This document shows positions 27,221 through 34,837 of a stretch of 64,000 nt of DNA, in pieces. Within the stretch, counting starts at the first letter, position 1; each line of letters starts with the position of its first letter. Source of the DNA: Insulibacter thermoxylanivorax (lineage in GTDB: Bacteria; Bacillota; Bacilli; Paenibacillales; DA-C8); contig NZ_BMAQ01000008.1 in assembly GCF_015472005.1 (NCBI RefSeq), forward strand, positions 41,817 through 105,816, given 5' to 3'. The notes beneath the pieces were generated by a model, which was given only the letters and a program-made list of their open reading frames with translations, did no database searches and had not been told where the DNA came from. The position numbers were made by a program, and so were the translations under genes.

Positions 27221-29425
27221 ATGGCTTATTTCCCTCCAGAACACAGCAGTTATCGTGTCTATCACGGCGATGTTGCAGATACCCTGCAGTTGATCGCGAA
27301 CCGCTATATCGGTAGTCAGCCGAAGCATCCCTGGGTGTTCCGGGCAAGTCACCGCGGCGCTTTCAAGCGTAATATCGATTACCGGTATGAGTTTGACTTC
27401 GTGGAGAAGTTTCCCGAGATCCGCGATGGGCAGTTCGTCTATGCCTGGGCGAAGCTCTGGTCGGATCAGGAGGCGGAGCTGCCCTTCAGCGTGAGCTGCT
27501 TCGGTCCGGTTCGCGTCTATGTGAACGGGGAACTGGCCTTTAAGTCGAATATCCAAGAGGATGTCTTCCCGGATCAGCGCAGCTGGTTCCGCCAGAAGCT
27601 GCAAGCGGGATGGAATCACTTCGTCCTGCAGTTCGAGAAGACGGGCACGGGCTGCGGCGGGCATTTTGGGACAGGATCGATCAAGGGATTGCCGCTGCAT
27701 TTTGTCACGGCGTCGGCAGAGCGGGACGGGCAAGAGGGGTGGCTCTACACTGAGCCGCTGGATGAACGCCTCGCTGAGCTGCCGGGTGAAGGGACGACGG
27801 AGGCGGATGACCCGGTGCGCTGGCTGCCGCAGGCGGCTTGGGAGGAAGCAGAGCTTCGCCGCGGCGTGTTCGGCCGGTTGTTCGCTGATGAAGAGGGCGA
27901 GGTCGCTTATGCTTGGACGAAACTGGTGAATCAGCGTCCCGACGGCGCGGCGGTGGAGATCGCCGGTGAGCACAGGGGTGCGCTTACGGTGTATCTGAAC
28001 GGTAAGGAGGTGTACCGCTCCGCATCGGACAGCGGCAATTACCGCATCACTGTTCCTTGCGGATACGGCGTGCATGATCTTCTCGTCCGCTCTGAGCGGC
28101 CGGCCGATGATGCTAAGTGGGATCATGAGCTGCGCATGATCAGCTCCGGCACTGCCCTGCAAGCACCGGTGCTGGTGCACGGATTTGCGGCAGACTGGCT
28201 GTACACCGGCGCCTTCCGGAAGGGCAGTGAACCCGCAGCCGCTGATCTATGCCGCTTGGATACCGTCTTTGAAGCGGCGAAGGGCGGCACCTATTGGCGC
28301 GTCGATCAGCCGAATACCGTGCTCCGCCCCTTCGTCGAGACGACCCATTACGGCAGATGGAACTATCCGCTCGGCGTGACCTTATACGGGCTGCTCCGGA
28401 CGGGGCTGAAGCTGGGAAGACAGGACTATGTCGATTATGTGCTCGATCATATCGAGCAGTGTACGGCTTATGAGCAGTACGCGCTCTGGGACAAGGAGCA
28501 GTACGGGGGAGCGGGCATCAACCATCAGCTCACGGCGATTGACAGCCTGGATGACTGCGGCTCCTTCGCCGCCACGATGTTGTATGCGATGGAGCAGCGC
28601 GAACTGAAGGGGGCGCGGAAGGTTGCGGACCGCATCGCTCACTATATCAGCCATGAACAGTCCCGCCTGGAGGACGGGGCGCTGTACCGCGTCACCGGCA
28701 GCACCTTGTTCATGAAGGATACGATGTGGTGCGACGACCTGTATATGAGCACGCCGTTTCTGGCCCGCTACTATGAGCTGACCGGGGATCGGGCATATGT
28801 GGATGATGCGGCGAAGCAATTCCTGCTCTATAAGAAGTACCTGTATATGCCTGAGCTGAAGATCATGTCCCATGTCTACGACTTTAAGTTTGACAAACAG
28901 AACAAAGTGCCGTGGGGCCGGGGCAACGGCTGGGTGCTGTTCTCCTTGACGGAACTTCTCCGCGTCCTGCCGGAGGATCATGAGGATCGGGACGAACTCC
29001 TCACCTTCTTCCGTGAATTGTCGGAGGGCTACCTTGCCTTGCAGGGCGAGAACGGCTTATGGCACCAAGTATTGACGATGCCGGAGTCGTACGAGGAAGC
29101 TTCCTGTACGTCGATGTTCATCTATGCCTTTGCCAGAGGCGTGCGGTACGGCTGGCTGACGAATCCAGAGCCCTATGTGGAGGCGGTCGAACGCGGCTGG
29201 GAAGGCTTGGCCCGTTATGCGATCGACGGCGAGGGGAATATCTACGGCGTCTGCCGCGGTTCGGGTTATGCCTTCTCCGCGCTGTACTACAAGGATGACC
29301 TGCCGTGGAACCTGAATGATACCCATGGCATCGGAATCGTCATGCTCGCTGGGATCGAGACGTGGCTGCTGAGGGAAGCGCTTAGAAACAGGAACTCGGA
29401 ACATGGAGAGCGAACTGATCTGTAA
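27221..29425 (+). CDS. Glycoside hydrolase family 88/105, unsaturated rhamnogalacturonyl hydrolase
   Basis: A 734-residue cytoplasmic enzyme. Residues about 340-734 form the alpha/alpha barrel of GH105 (YteR-like), which removes the unsaturated galacturonyl residue left by lyases. Key motifs are the DDCGSF stretch (Asp444/Asp445, matching the YteR catalytic aspartate), MWCDDLYMSTPFLARYYE (start MWCDDLYMS), WGRGNGWV, and WHQVL with TSMFIYAFARG. The first ~330 residues hold two beta-rich modules that look like the accessory domains of larger GH105 proteins. ATG 27221 is preferred over GTG 27212, which lies only 2 nt from the GGAG site. It follows the propeller gene and precedes the CE12 esterase. 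Confidence 0.9.
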   Translation: MAYFPPEHSSYRVYHGDVADTLQLIANRYIGSQPKHPWVFRASHRGAFKRNIDYRYEFDFVEKFPEIRDGQFVYAWAKLWSDQEAELPFSVSCFGPVRVYVNGELAFKSNIQEDVFPDQRSWFRQKLQAGWNHFVLQFEKTGTGCGGHFGTGSIKGLPLHFVTASAERDGQEGWLYTEPLDERLAELPGEGTTEADDPVRWLPQAAWEEAELRRGVFGRLFADEEGEVAYAWTKLVNQRPDGAAVEIAGEHRGALTVYLNGKEVYRSASDSGNYRITVPCGYGVHDLLVRSERPADDAKWDHELRMISSGTALQAPVLVHGFAADWLYTGAFRKGSEPAAADLCRLDTVFEAAKGGTYWRVDQPNTVLRPFVETTHYGRWNYPLGVTLYGLLRTGLKLGRQDYVDYVLDHIEQCTAYEQYALWDKEQYGGAGINHQLTAIDSLDDCGSFAATMLYAMEQRELKGARKVADRIAHYISHEQSRLEDGALYRVTGSTLFMKDTMWCDDLYMSTPFLARYYELTGDRAYVDDAAKQFLLYKKYLYMPELKIMSHVYDFKFDKQNKVPWGRGNGWVLFSLTELLRVLPEDHEDRDELLTFFRELSEGYLALQGENGLWHQVLTMPESYEEASCTSMFIYAFARGVRYGWLTNPEPYVEAVERGWEGLARYAIDGEGNIYGVCRGSGYAFSALYYKDDLPWNLNDTHGIGIVMLAGIETWLLREALRNRNSEHGERTDL

Positions 29426-29492
29426 GGAGAAGTTATGGTTGTGAGGAAGGTTTGAACTTGAAGCTCAGTGACCGCAGAAGGAGGAACAAGGA

Positions 29493-30608
29493 GTGGCAGC
29501 AACTTATCGCTATGATTTCGGACCGGAGGGAGAACCGGCACAGGAAGGATATATCAAGGTAACGGACAACCAAGCTTATGATACCAAACTGGGATATGGA
29601 TTCCTCGATCCAAGTCAGGTAACGGCGAAGAAGCGGGAGGAACAGAGCGGGATCGAGGGGGACTTCTGCATCCCCTTCGACTCCGTCTTCGTCGTCGATG
29701 TTCCGAATGGCAGCTATATGGTGACGGTGACGATCGGCGATGCCGTCTTGCCGACGGTCACCACATTGAAAGCCGGGACGGGGCATATCGTCTTCCAGAA
29801 CAAACGGACCGTGCCGGGGCAGTTCATCCGTGAATCCTTCTCCGCTTATGTGCGCAATGGTCAGCTGCGCCTGGCCTTCTCAGGCAAAGCACCGCGCATC
29901 AACGCGCTGGAGATCGTACCGGCGCCGCATGCGGTGAAGATCTTCATCGCAGGCGATTCCACGGCGGCAGATCAGCCGGAGGAAGGGTATCCTTATGCCG
30001 GATGGGGGCAGATGCTCGGCATGTACTTTAAGCATGATGTGGTGATCGCCAACCACGCTTATTCCGGACGCAGTTCGCGCAGCTTTATCCTCGAGGGAAG
30101 GCTCGAAGCGATCAAAGAGGAGATGCAGAAGGATGATTTCCTCTTCATCCAATTCGGACACAACGACCAGAAGAAAGATCCGGAGCGGGGAACGGATCCC
30201 CATACGAGCTATGTCGAACATCTGATGCAGTATATCGAAGCAGCGCGAAACACCGGCGCCCATCCGGTGCTGCTGACGAGCGTGCAGCGCAGGTACTTCC
30301 ATGAGGACGGCACTTTGCAGGATACCCACGGGGAATACTTGACGGCGATGCGCAAACTGGCGGAAGAGCAGCAGGTGCCGCTCATCGATCTGGCGGAGAA
30401 GACGAAGAAGCTGTATGAGGAACTGGGACCGGAGCGCTCCAAGTCGCTCTTCATGTGGGGGGCGAAGGGGGAGTTCGAGAACTTCCCGGCTGGTATCCAA
30501 GACAATACCCATTTCCAGGAATACGGCGCTGTGAAAATTGCCGGCCTGGTGGCTGAAGGAATCCGCGAGCTGAATCTATGGCCGCTTACGATGTACCTAA
30601 GATCATAA
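29493..30608 (+). CDS. Rhamnogalacturonan acetylesterase, CE12/SGNH family
   Basis: A 371-residue cytoplasmic esterase that removes acetyl groups from rhamnogalacturonan fragments. Residues 1-145 are a galactose-binding-like N-terminal domain (YRYDFGPEG, then GYGFLD). The SGNH hydrolase domain has block I GDSTAAD (Ser156), block III FGHND (Asn224) and block V DNTHF (Asp337, His340), so the catalytic set is complete. There is no signal peptide. GTG 29493 follows AGGAGG by 8 nt. It is the last gene of the pectin/rhamnogalacturonan operon and is closed by a terminator. B. subtilis YesT/YesY are the nearest named relatives. Confidence 0.92.
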   Translation: MAATYRYDFGPEGEPAQEGYIKVTDNQAYDTKLGYGFLDPSQVTAKKREEQSGIEGDFCIPFDSVFVVDVPNGSYMVTVTIGDAVLPTVTTLKAGTGHIVFQNKRTVPGQFIRESFSAYVRNGQLRLAFSGKAPRINALEIVPAPHAVKIFIAGDSTAADQPEEGYPYAGWGQMLGMYFKHDVVIANHAYSGRSSRSFILEGRLEAIKEEMQKDDFLFIQFGHNDQKKDPERGTDPHTSYVEHLMQYIEAARNTGAHPVLLTSVQRRYFHEDGTLQDTHGEYLTAMRKLAEEQQVPLIDLAEKTKKLYEELGPERSKSLFMWGAKGEFENFPAGIQDNTHFQEYGAVKIAGLVAEGIRELNLWPLTMYLRS

Positions 30609-30615
30609 TCTCTGG

Positions 30616-30655
30616 AAGGGAGGGGAACGCTGGTCCGGCGTCCCCCTCTTTACTG
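30616..30655 (+). terminator. Terminator of the pectin/rhamnogalacturonan operon
   Basis: GAGGGGAACGC pairs with GCGTCCCCCTC (one bulge), followed by TTTACT. Confidence 0.75.
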
Positions 30656-30690
30656 TGCAGGGATGATCAGGAGCTCTGAACAGGATATGC

Positions 30691-32544
30691 TTACGGCGTA
30701 TTCAGCACCTCATGCTGCATCTGCTGCTGGACGAAGCGGCGATAGAGCTCATGCTCTTGCATCAGCTGATCATGGGTGCCTTGGCCGGTGATCACGCCCT
30801 TCTCCAAGAACAGAATGTGATCGGCGCCGATTACCGTGGACAGGCGGTGGGCGATGATCAAGGTCGTCCGGCCTCGCATCAAGTGCTCCAGAGCAGACTG
30901 GACGAGGGCTTCCGATTGGCTGTCGAGATTGGACGTTGCTTCATCGAGCAGGAGCAGCTTCGGATCGCGCAGCAGCGCCCTGGCGATGGCCAGGCGCTGC
31001 CGCTGTCCGCCGGACAGCTTGATGCCGCGTTCTCCGACCTCCGTATCATAGCCGTCCGGGAACTCCTCGATGAAGGCGGCGGCATTGGCTAAGCGCGCTG
31101 CTTGGGCGATCTCCTCGTCCGTTACCTCGCGCTCCAGTCCGTAGATGAGATTGCTCCGAATCGTCCCCGCCATGATCGGGCTCTCCTGGGATACGTAGCC
31201 GATCCCCCGCCGCCAGGCATGCAGCGGGAGAGCATAGATCGAGGTGCCGCCGAGCAGGATATCGCCGTCCGTCACTTCATAGAATCGTTCCAAGAGCGAG
31301 AAGATCGTCGTCTTGCCGGCCCCGCTCGGACCGACGAAGGCGATGGTGCGTCCCGGTGGAATGGTGAAGTCTAGATTGTGCAGTACCTTCTCCTGATCGT
31401 AGGCGAAGGATACGCTGCGGAAGGTGATGGGCTGCTTCCAATCCACTCCTTCCTCCTTCCTCTGACTCGGCGGTTCCTGCGATATAGGCCGATCTATGGG
31501 TTGATCTATGGGTTGATCTATAGGCTGAACTGAGGGCTGAGTACTTGCGGCCGGTGCGTCGACGAGCTCGATGGCTTCCGTTTCCGTTGCCAGGAGCTCC
31601 TGGATGCGTTCCGTGGCGCCCATCGCCTTCTGGAAGGCGGTGAAGAACTGGGCGAGCAAGCTGAACGGCATGACGATCTGGAACATATAGATGATAACAG
31701 CGACGAGCGTGCCTGCGGACAGATCGCCGGCGGCTACCCGGGCACCGCCGTAGCCGATGAGCACGACGAGGAGCGCGAGGATGACCGTTGTCATCAGCGG
31801 CGAGACGATGGACTGGATCTTCGCTTCCCGCATGCCGAACTTGAACAGGTTACGGATCTTCTGGGCACCGATGCGGCTCTCGATGATCTGCGCGTTATGC
31901 GACTTGACGAGGCGGATATCGCTTAACACCCTGCCCAGCGAAGCGCTGAGTGAAGCGAGTTCATCCTGCGTCTGCAGGGAGATGCGATAGACAAGCCCGC
32001 CCAGGGGCATCAGGATCAGCAGGGAGATCGGCACGGCGCTCAGCATGATCAGCGTCATCCGCCAATCGATCAGGAACAGGATGACGAGCGCGCCGATGAT
32101 CGAGATGATGCCTGAGACGGACGTGACGAGATGATGGGCGACGAGGGTCTTGATCGTGTTCGTGTCCTGCGTGACGCGGCTCATCAGTTCGCCGGATTCA
32201 TGCTTATCGAAGTAAGAAACCTTCAGCTTCAGCACATGATCCCATAAGCGGGTGCGGATGCGGCGAACGAAGGTTTCACCGATATAGGTCATCAGATAGA
32301 AGGAGAGTCCGCCGGCCGCCGCCTGCAGGATGAATGCTGCTGTCAGCCAGAGGATCACGCGGTAATCGATGCCGCTGGCTGCAAACTGATCGATCAGATC
32401 GCGGGTGAAGATCGGGACGATCAGGCCCCCTGCGGATTCGGCGATGCTTAGTATGAGGGCGGCAATCAAGATCCACTTCGGCGGCATCGCTTCATACAGC
32501 ATCCGCAGAAATTGCCGCCATTGGCCGGGGTTGTTAGGCTTCAT
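30691..32544 (-). CDS. ABC multidrug exporter, BmrA/LmrA-like half transporter
   Basis: A 617-residue half-size ABC exporter working as a dimer in the cytoplasmic membrane. Six helices occupy about 1-320. The nucleotide-binding domain has Walker A GPSGAGKTT near residue 408, signature LSGGQRQRLAIARALL, Walker B LLLLDEATSNLD and the switch histidine in IIAHRLST. An odd proline-rich linker (repeats of QPID) joins the two parts, encoded by 12-bp tandem repeats near 31488-31530. Its start overlaps the end of the MerR gene by 11 bp, so the two are translated together. The exported drug or lipid is unknown; the MerR partner suggests induction by the exporter's own substrates. Confidence 0.92.
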   Translation of the reverse strand: MKPNNPGQWRQFLRMLYEAMPPKWILIAALILSIAESAGGLIVPIFTRDLIDQFAASGIDYRVILWLTAAFILQAAAGGLSFYLMTYIGETFVRRIRTRLWDHVLKLKVSYFDKHESGELMSRVTQDTNTIKTLVAHHLVTSVSGIISIIGALVILFLIDWRMTLIMLSAVPISLLILMPLGGLVYRISLQTQDELASLSASLGRVLSDIRLVKSHNAQIIESRIGAQKIRNLFKFGMREAKIQSIVSPLMTTVILALLVVLIGYGGARVAAGDLSAGTLVAVIIYMFQIVMPFSLLAQFFTAFQKAMGATERIQELLATETEAIELVDAPAASTQPSVQPIDQPIDQPIDRPISQEPPSQRKEEGVDWKQPITFRSVSFAYDQEKVLHNLDFTIPPGRTIAFVGPSGAGKTTIFSLLERFYEVTDGDILLGGTSIYALPLHAWRRGIGYVSQESPIMAGTIRSNLIYGLEREVTDEEIAQAARLANAAAFIEEFPDGYDTEVGERGIKLSGGQRQRLAIARALLRDPKLLLLDEATSNLDSQSEALVQSALEHLMRGRTTLIIAHRLSTVIGADHILFLEKGVITGQGTHDQLMQEHELYRRFVQQQMQHEVLNTP

Positions 32545-33307
32545 CAGGAATCAGTCCTTTCTTGCGCATATAGTAGTCGCAGGCTTGCATCACCAGCTGT
32601 TCTTCCTCGGCGGTGAAGGGCGAGCCGAACAGATCCGGCGTGTTCACCAGCTCTTCCAGCTTCCCGCTCGCTTCTTGCAAGGTATCCCAGTCGCCGCCGA
32701 TTATTTCCCGGGTCATAGTGAATAGTTCATCGACGAGAAGCTGCACGGCCTCGGATTCCGGCGGGTGCTGCTTGACCGCCTGCTTCATCTGATGGAAGAG
32801 AAGGCCGGCTCTCTTATTCCATTCCAGCTCACGGGCTTGGTCGGAGAAGAGCTGCTTGATGTGATTCAGTGTATGTTCCGGGAAGATCTCTGAGAGATAG
32901 CTTAGCTGCTTCGGTTCGGTGATGATGCTCTGAATGATGAAGGAGAGCACCTGCGGATCGAGCGTCTCCTCGGTCTCAAGCAGTTCCAAGGCGTGATCGA
33001 GGGCTTTGATCACTTGATCCAGGGAGGCGCGCTTCTGAAGCATCGCTTGTTTCTGCAGCAAGAGATTTTGCTTCAAACTGCGAGGCTTATGGAGCATCAT
33101 CGCGCGAATCTCTTCTAAGGAGAAGCCGAGATACTTGTAAGCCAAGATCTCTTGCAGGACGACGAGATCATCCATCTTATAGGATCGGCGGCCGGATTCG
33201 CTGACGAAGCTGGGCTTCAAGAGGCCCTTTTCTTCATAGAAGCGCAGCGTCCGCTGGCTGACGCCCGTCATCTTGGCAAATTCACCGATGGACATGGCTT
33301 TATTCAC
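32534..33307 (-). CDS. MerR-family transcriptional regulator with large C-terminal sensing domain
   Basis: A 257-residue regulator. The N-terminal winged HTH is typical MerR (MSIGEFAKMTGVSQRTLRFY, EEKGLLKP, SGRRSYKMDDL, then GFSLEEIRAMM) and is followed by a dimerising coiled coil. The C-terminal ~130 helical residues resemble the ligand-binding TipAS-like domains. GTG 33307 has AAGGGG 8 nt upstream; GTG 33316 would be too close. It is first in the operon with the ABC exporter and lies behind a promoter with the 19-bp spacer expected for MerR activation, so it probably activates its own operon on binding a drug. Confidence 0.9.
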   Translation of the reverse strand: MNKAMSIGEFAKMTGVSQRTLRFYEEKGLLKPSFVSESGRRSYKMDDLVVLQEILAYKYLGFSLEEIRAMMLHKPRSLKQNLLLQKQAMLQKRASLDQVIKALDHALELLETEETLDPQVLSFIIQSIITEPKQLSYLSEIFPEHTLNHIKQLFSDQARELEWNKRAGLLFHQMKQAVKQHPPESEAVQLLVDELFTMTREIIGGDWDTLQEASGKLEELVNTPDLFGSPFTAEEEQLVMQACDYYMRKKGLIPDEA

Positions 33308-33327
33308 TGGAATCACCCCTTGCTGCT

Positions 33328-33358
33328 ATTGTAGAACTTAACGTAACGGAAGAATCAA
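33328..33358 (-). promoter_or_regulatory. MerR-type promoter with 19-bp spacer
   Basis: Read on the minus strand: -35 TTGATT (33353-33358) and -10 TACAAT (33328-33333) with exactly 19 bp between. The spacer holds CTTCCGTTACGTTAAG, a dyad-like sequence bounded by CTT and AAG. The overlong spacer is the hallmark of promoters that MerR proteins twist into shape. Confidence 0.75.
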
Positions 33359-33402
33359 TACCCAATCGATACAAAAACACAGTGGATCGAGTGAATATGG
33401 CG

Positions 33403-33565
33403 TGACATTTGTCATCGAGCACTTATAAAACACTCTAGTATAATAAATCAATCGTAAGTATCATAGGAATTCTAGTAATAGTATGAATGTTCCTCGTCAT
33501 ATATTGGTTTATAGTATGCTGGGACGCCTTTCCGCAGGCGTGCAGTGCACAAAAATGAGGAACAT
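33403..33565 (+). promoter_or_regulatory. Control region of the oxidoreductase operon: palindrome, -10 box and structured element
   Basis: The palindrome TGACA-TT-TGTCA (33403-33414) is centred about 42 bp before the start point predicted from a TATAAT at 33439-33444, a class II activator position. Downstream, ATGTTCCTC (33487-33495) can pair with GAGGAACAT (33557-33565), enclosing an inner ACGCCT/AGGCGT hairpin (33524-33541). A second TATAAT at 33591-33596 lacks a good -35. The structured part matches no riboswitch class I could name. No gene was supported in 33317-33660. Confidence 0.5.
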
Positions 33566-33660
33566 CATATTCAAAAGTAGAAATAAGTGGTATAATTTAC
33601 TCGGCGGTCTTATTTTTTTGACTATTCTTAATATTTGGTTTCTAGGGAGGGAGATTGAGG

Positions 33661-34665
33661 ATGGCTGTACTTCCGAGAACGAATGAACGAGGATTCTTCG
33701 AGATTCGCCTGGAATCGATCGGGGGGCTGGGCGCTAACTTGGCCGGCAAGATGTTAGCTGAGGCAGGCGTTGTTGGAAGCGGTTTCAATGGAGTGAGTTT
33801 TTCCTCTTATGGTTCTGAGAAGAAAGGATCCCCCGTTAAAGCGCATATTCGTTTCTGCGATCCCAGCATGAATATTCGCGATACGACGCCGGTCGAACGG
33901 CCTCATATCGTAGGGATCTTCCACGAGAATCTGTCGCGGACGGTCAACGTGATCAGCGGGATCTACGAAGACAGCATCGTCTTAGTGAACTCGGCGAAGA
34001 CGCCGGAACAGCTGAAGGAGAAGCTGAATCTTAAGGGCGGGACGATCGCCGTCGTCGACGCGACGGGCATCGCGCTGGAGGAGAAGAACCGGGTGAACAT
34101 GGCGATGCTGGGTGGATTGTTCCGGCTTTGCGATTTCTTGGACCCGGAACATATGAAAGGGATCATACGCAAATCCCTGGAGAAAAAATATCCGCATGCC
34201 GTTGAACCGGCTCTGCGCACCTTCGAGCGCGGCTATGAAGAGGTGACTTTCCAAACCTTCGAACTGCCGGAGGGGACGGAACTGCCGAAGCCCGTTCGTT
34301 GGGACATCCCGGTCCTGGGCTATGAGACCCAGCCGATCGGCGGCACGATCATCAACCCGGGCAACAGCATCCTGAAGGATCTCAGCATCTCCAGGCAAGG
34401 GATGATGCCGCATTTTATAGAAGAGAAATGCATCCACTGCGCGCAGTGCGACATCGCTTGTCCGGATTTCTGCTTCGTGTGGGAAGAGAAGCCGGATAAG
34501 AAGGGACGCATGCAGATGTTCCTGCAGGGGATTGATTATCAGTACTGCAAAGGCTGTTTGAAGTGCGTGACGGCTTGTCCGACGCAAGCGCTGGTGGCGG
34601 AACGTGAAACGGATGGATATGCTGAAGAGCATCGCGTGCCGCATCGCTTCGAACTGGCGCAGTGA
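33661..34665 (+). CDS. 2-oxoacid:ferredoxin oxidoreductase, gamma domain fused to [4Fe-4S] delta domain
   Basis: A 334-residue cytosolic subunit. Residues 1-190 form the gamma domain (IGGLGANLAGKMLAEAG, then the SSYGSEKKGSPVKAHIR region, key part GSEKKGSPV). Residues about 250-320 form a ferredoxin-like delta domain with two [4Fe-4S] motifs, CIHCAQCDIACPDFC and CKGCLKCVTACPTQ. Together with the next gene it would make a pyruvate- or 2-oxoacid-ferredoxin oxidoreductase that converts a 2-oxoacid plus CoA to acyl-CoA, CO2 and reduced ferredoxin. ATG 33661 has GGGAGGGAG 7 nt upstream. The exact oxoacid cannot be read from sequence. The enzyme type is oxygen-sensitive, suggesting use under low oxygen. 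Confidence 0.9.
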   Translation: MAVLPRTNERGFFEIRLESIGGLGANLAGKMLAEAGVVGSGFNGVSFSSYGSEKKGSPVKAHIRFCDPSMNIRDTTPVERPHIVGIFHENLSRTVNVISGIYEDSIVLVNSAKTPEQLKEKLNLKGGTIAVVDATGIALEEKNRVNMAMLGGLFRLCDFLDPEHMKGIIRKSLEKKYPHAVEPALRTFERGYEEVTFQTFELPEGTELPKPVRWDIPVLGYETQPIGGTIINPGNSILKDLSISRQGMMPHFIEEKCIHCAQCDIACPDFCFVWEEKPDKKGRMQMFLQGIDYQYCKGCLKCVTACPTQALVAERETDGYAEEHRVPHRFELAQ

Positions 34666-34837
34666 CAGGCATCGGATCGATGCCGGGACGGCGAGGCTGC
34701 AGGTGAAGGCAGCAGTTCTTGGCGGTTTCTATGGTTTAGATATTGGTTTCCCCTTTGGTTAGGCTTTGGTTGAGGTTTATTGGGACTGAGGTTAGCAGCG
34801 TTTGACATGAGATAAGTATGTGAGGTGAGGGTTAAAG

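Noticed and set aside
33483..33686. 67-residue plus-strand frame before the gamma-delta gene
   Set aside because: It overlaps the true start and the structured control element, and has no ribosome site.
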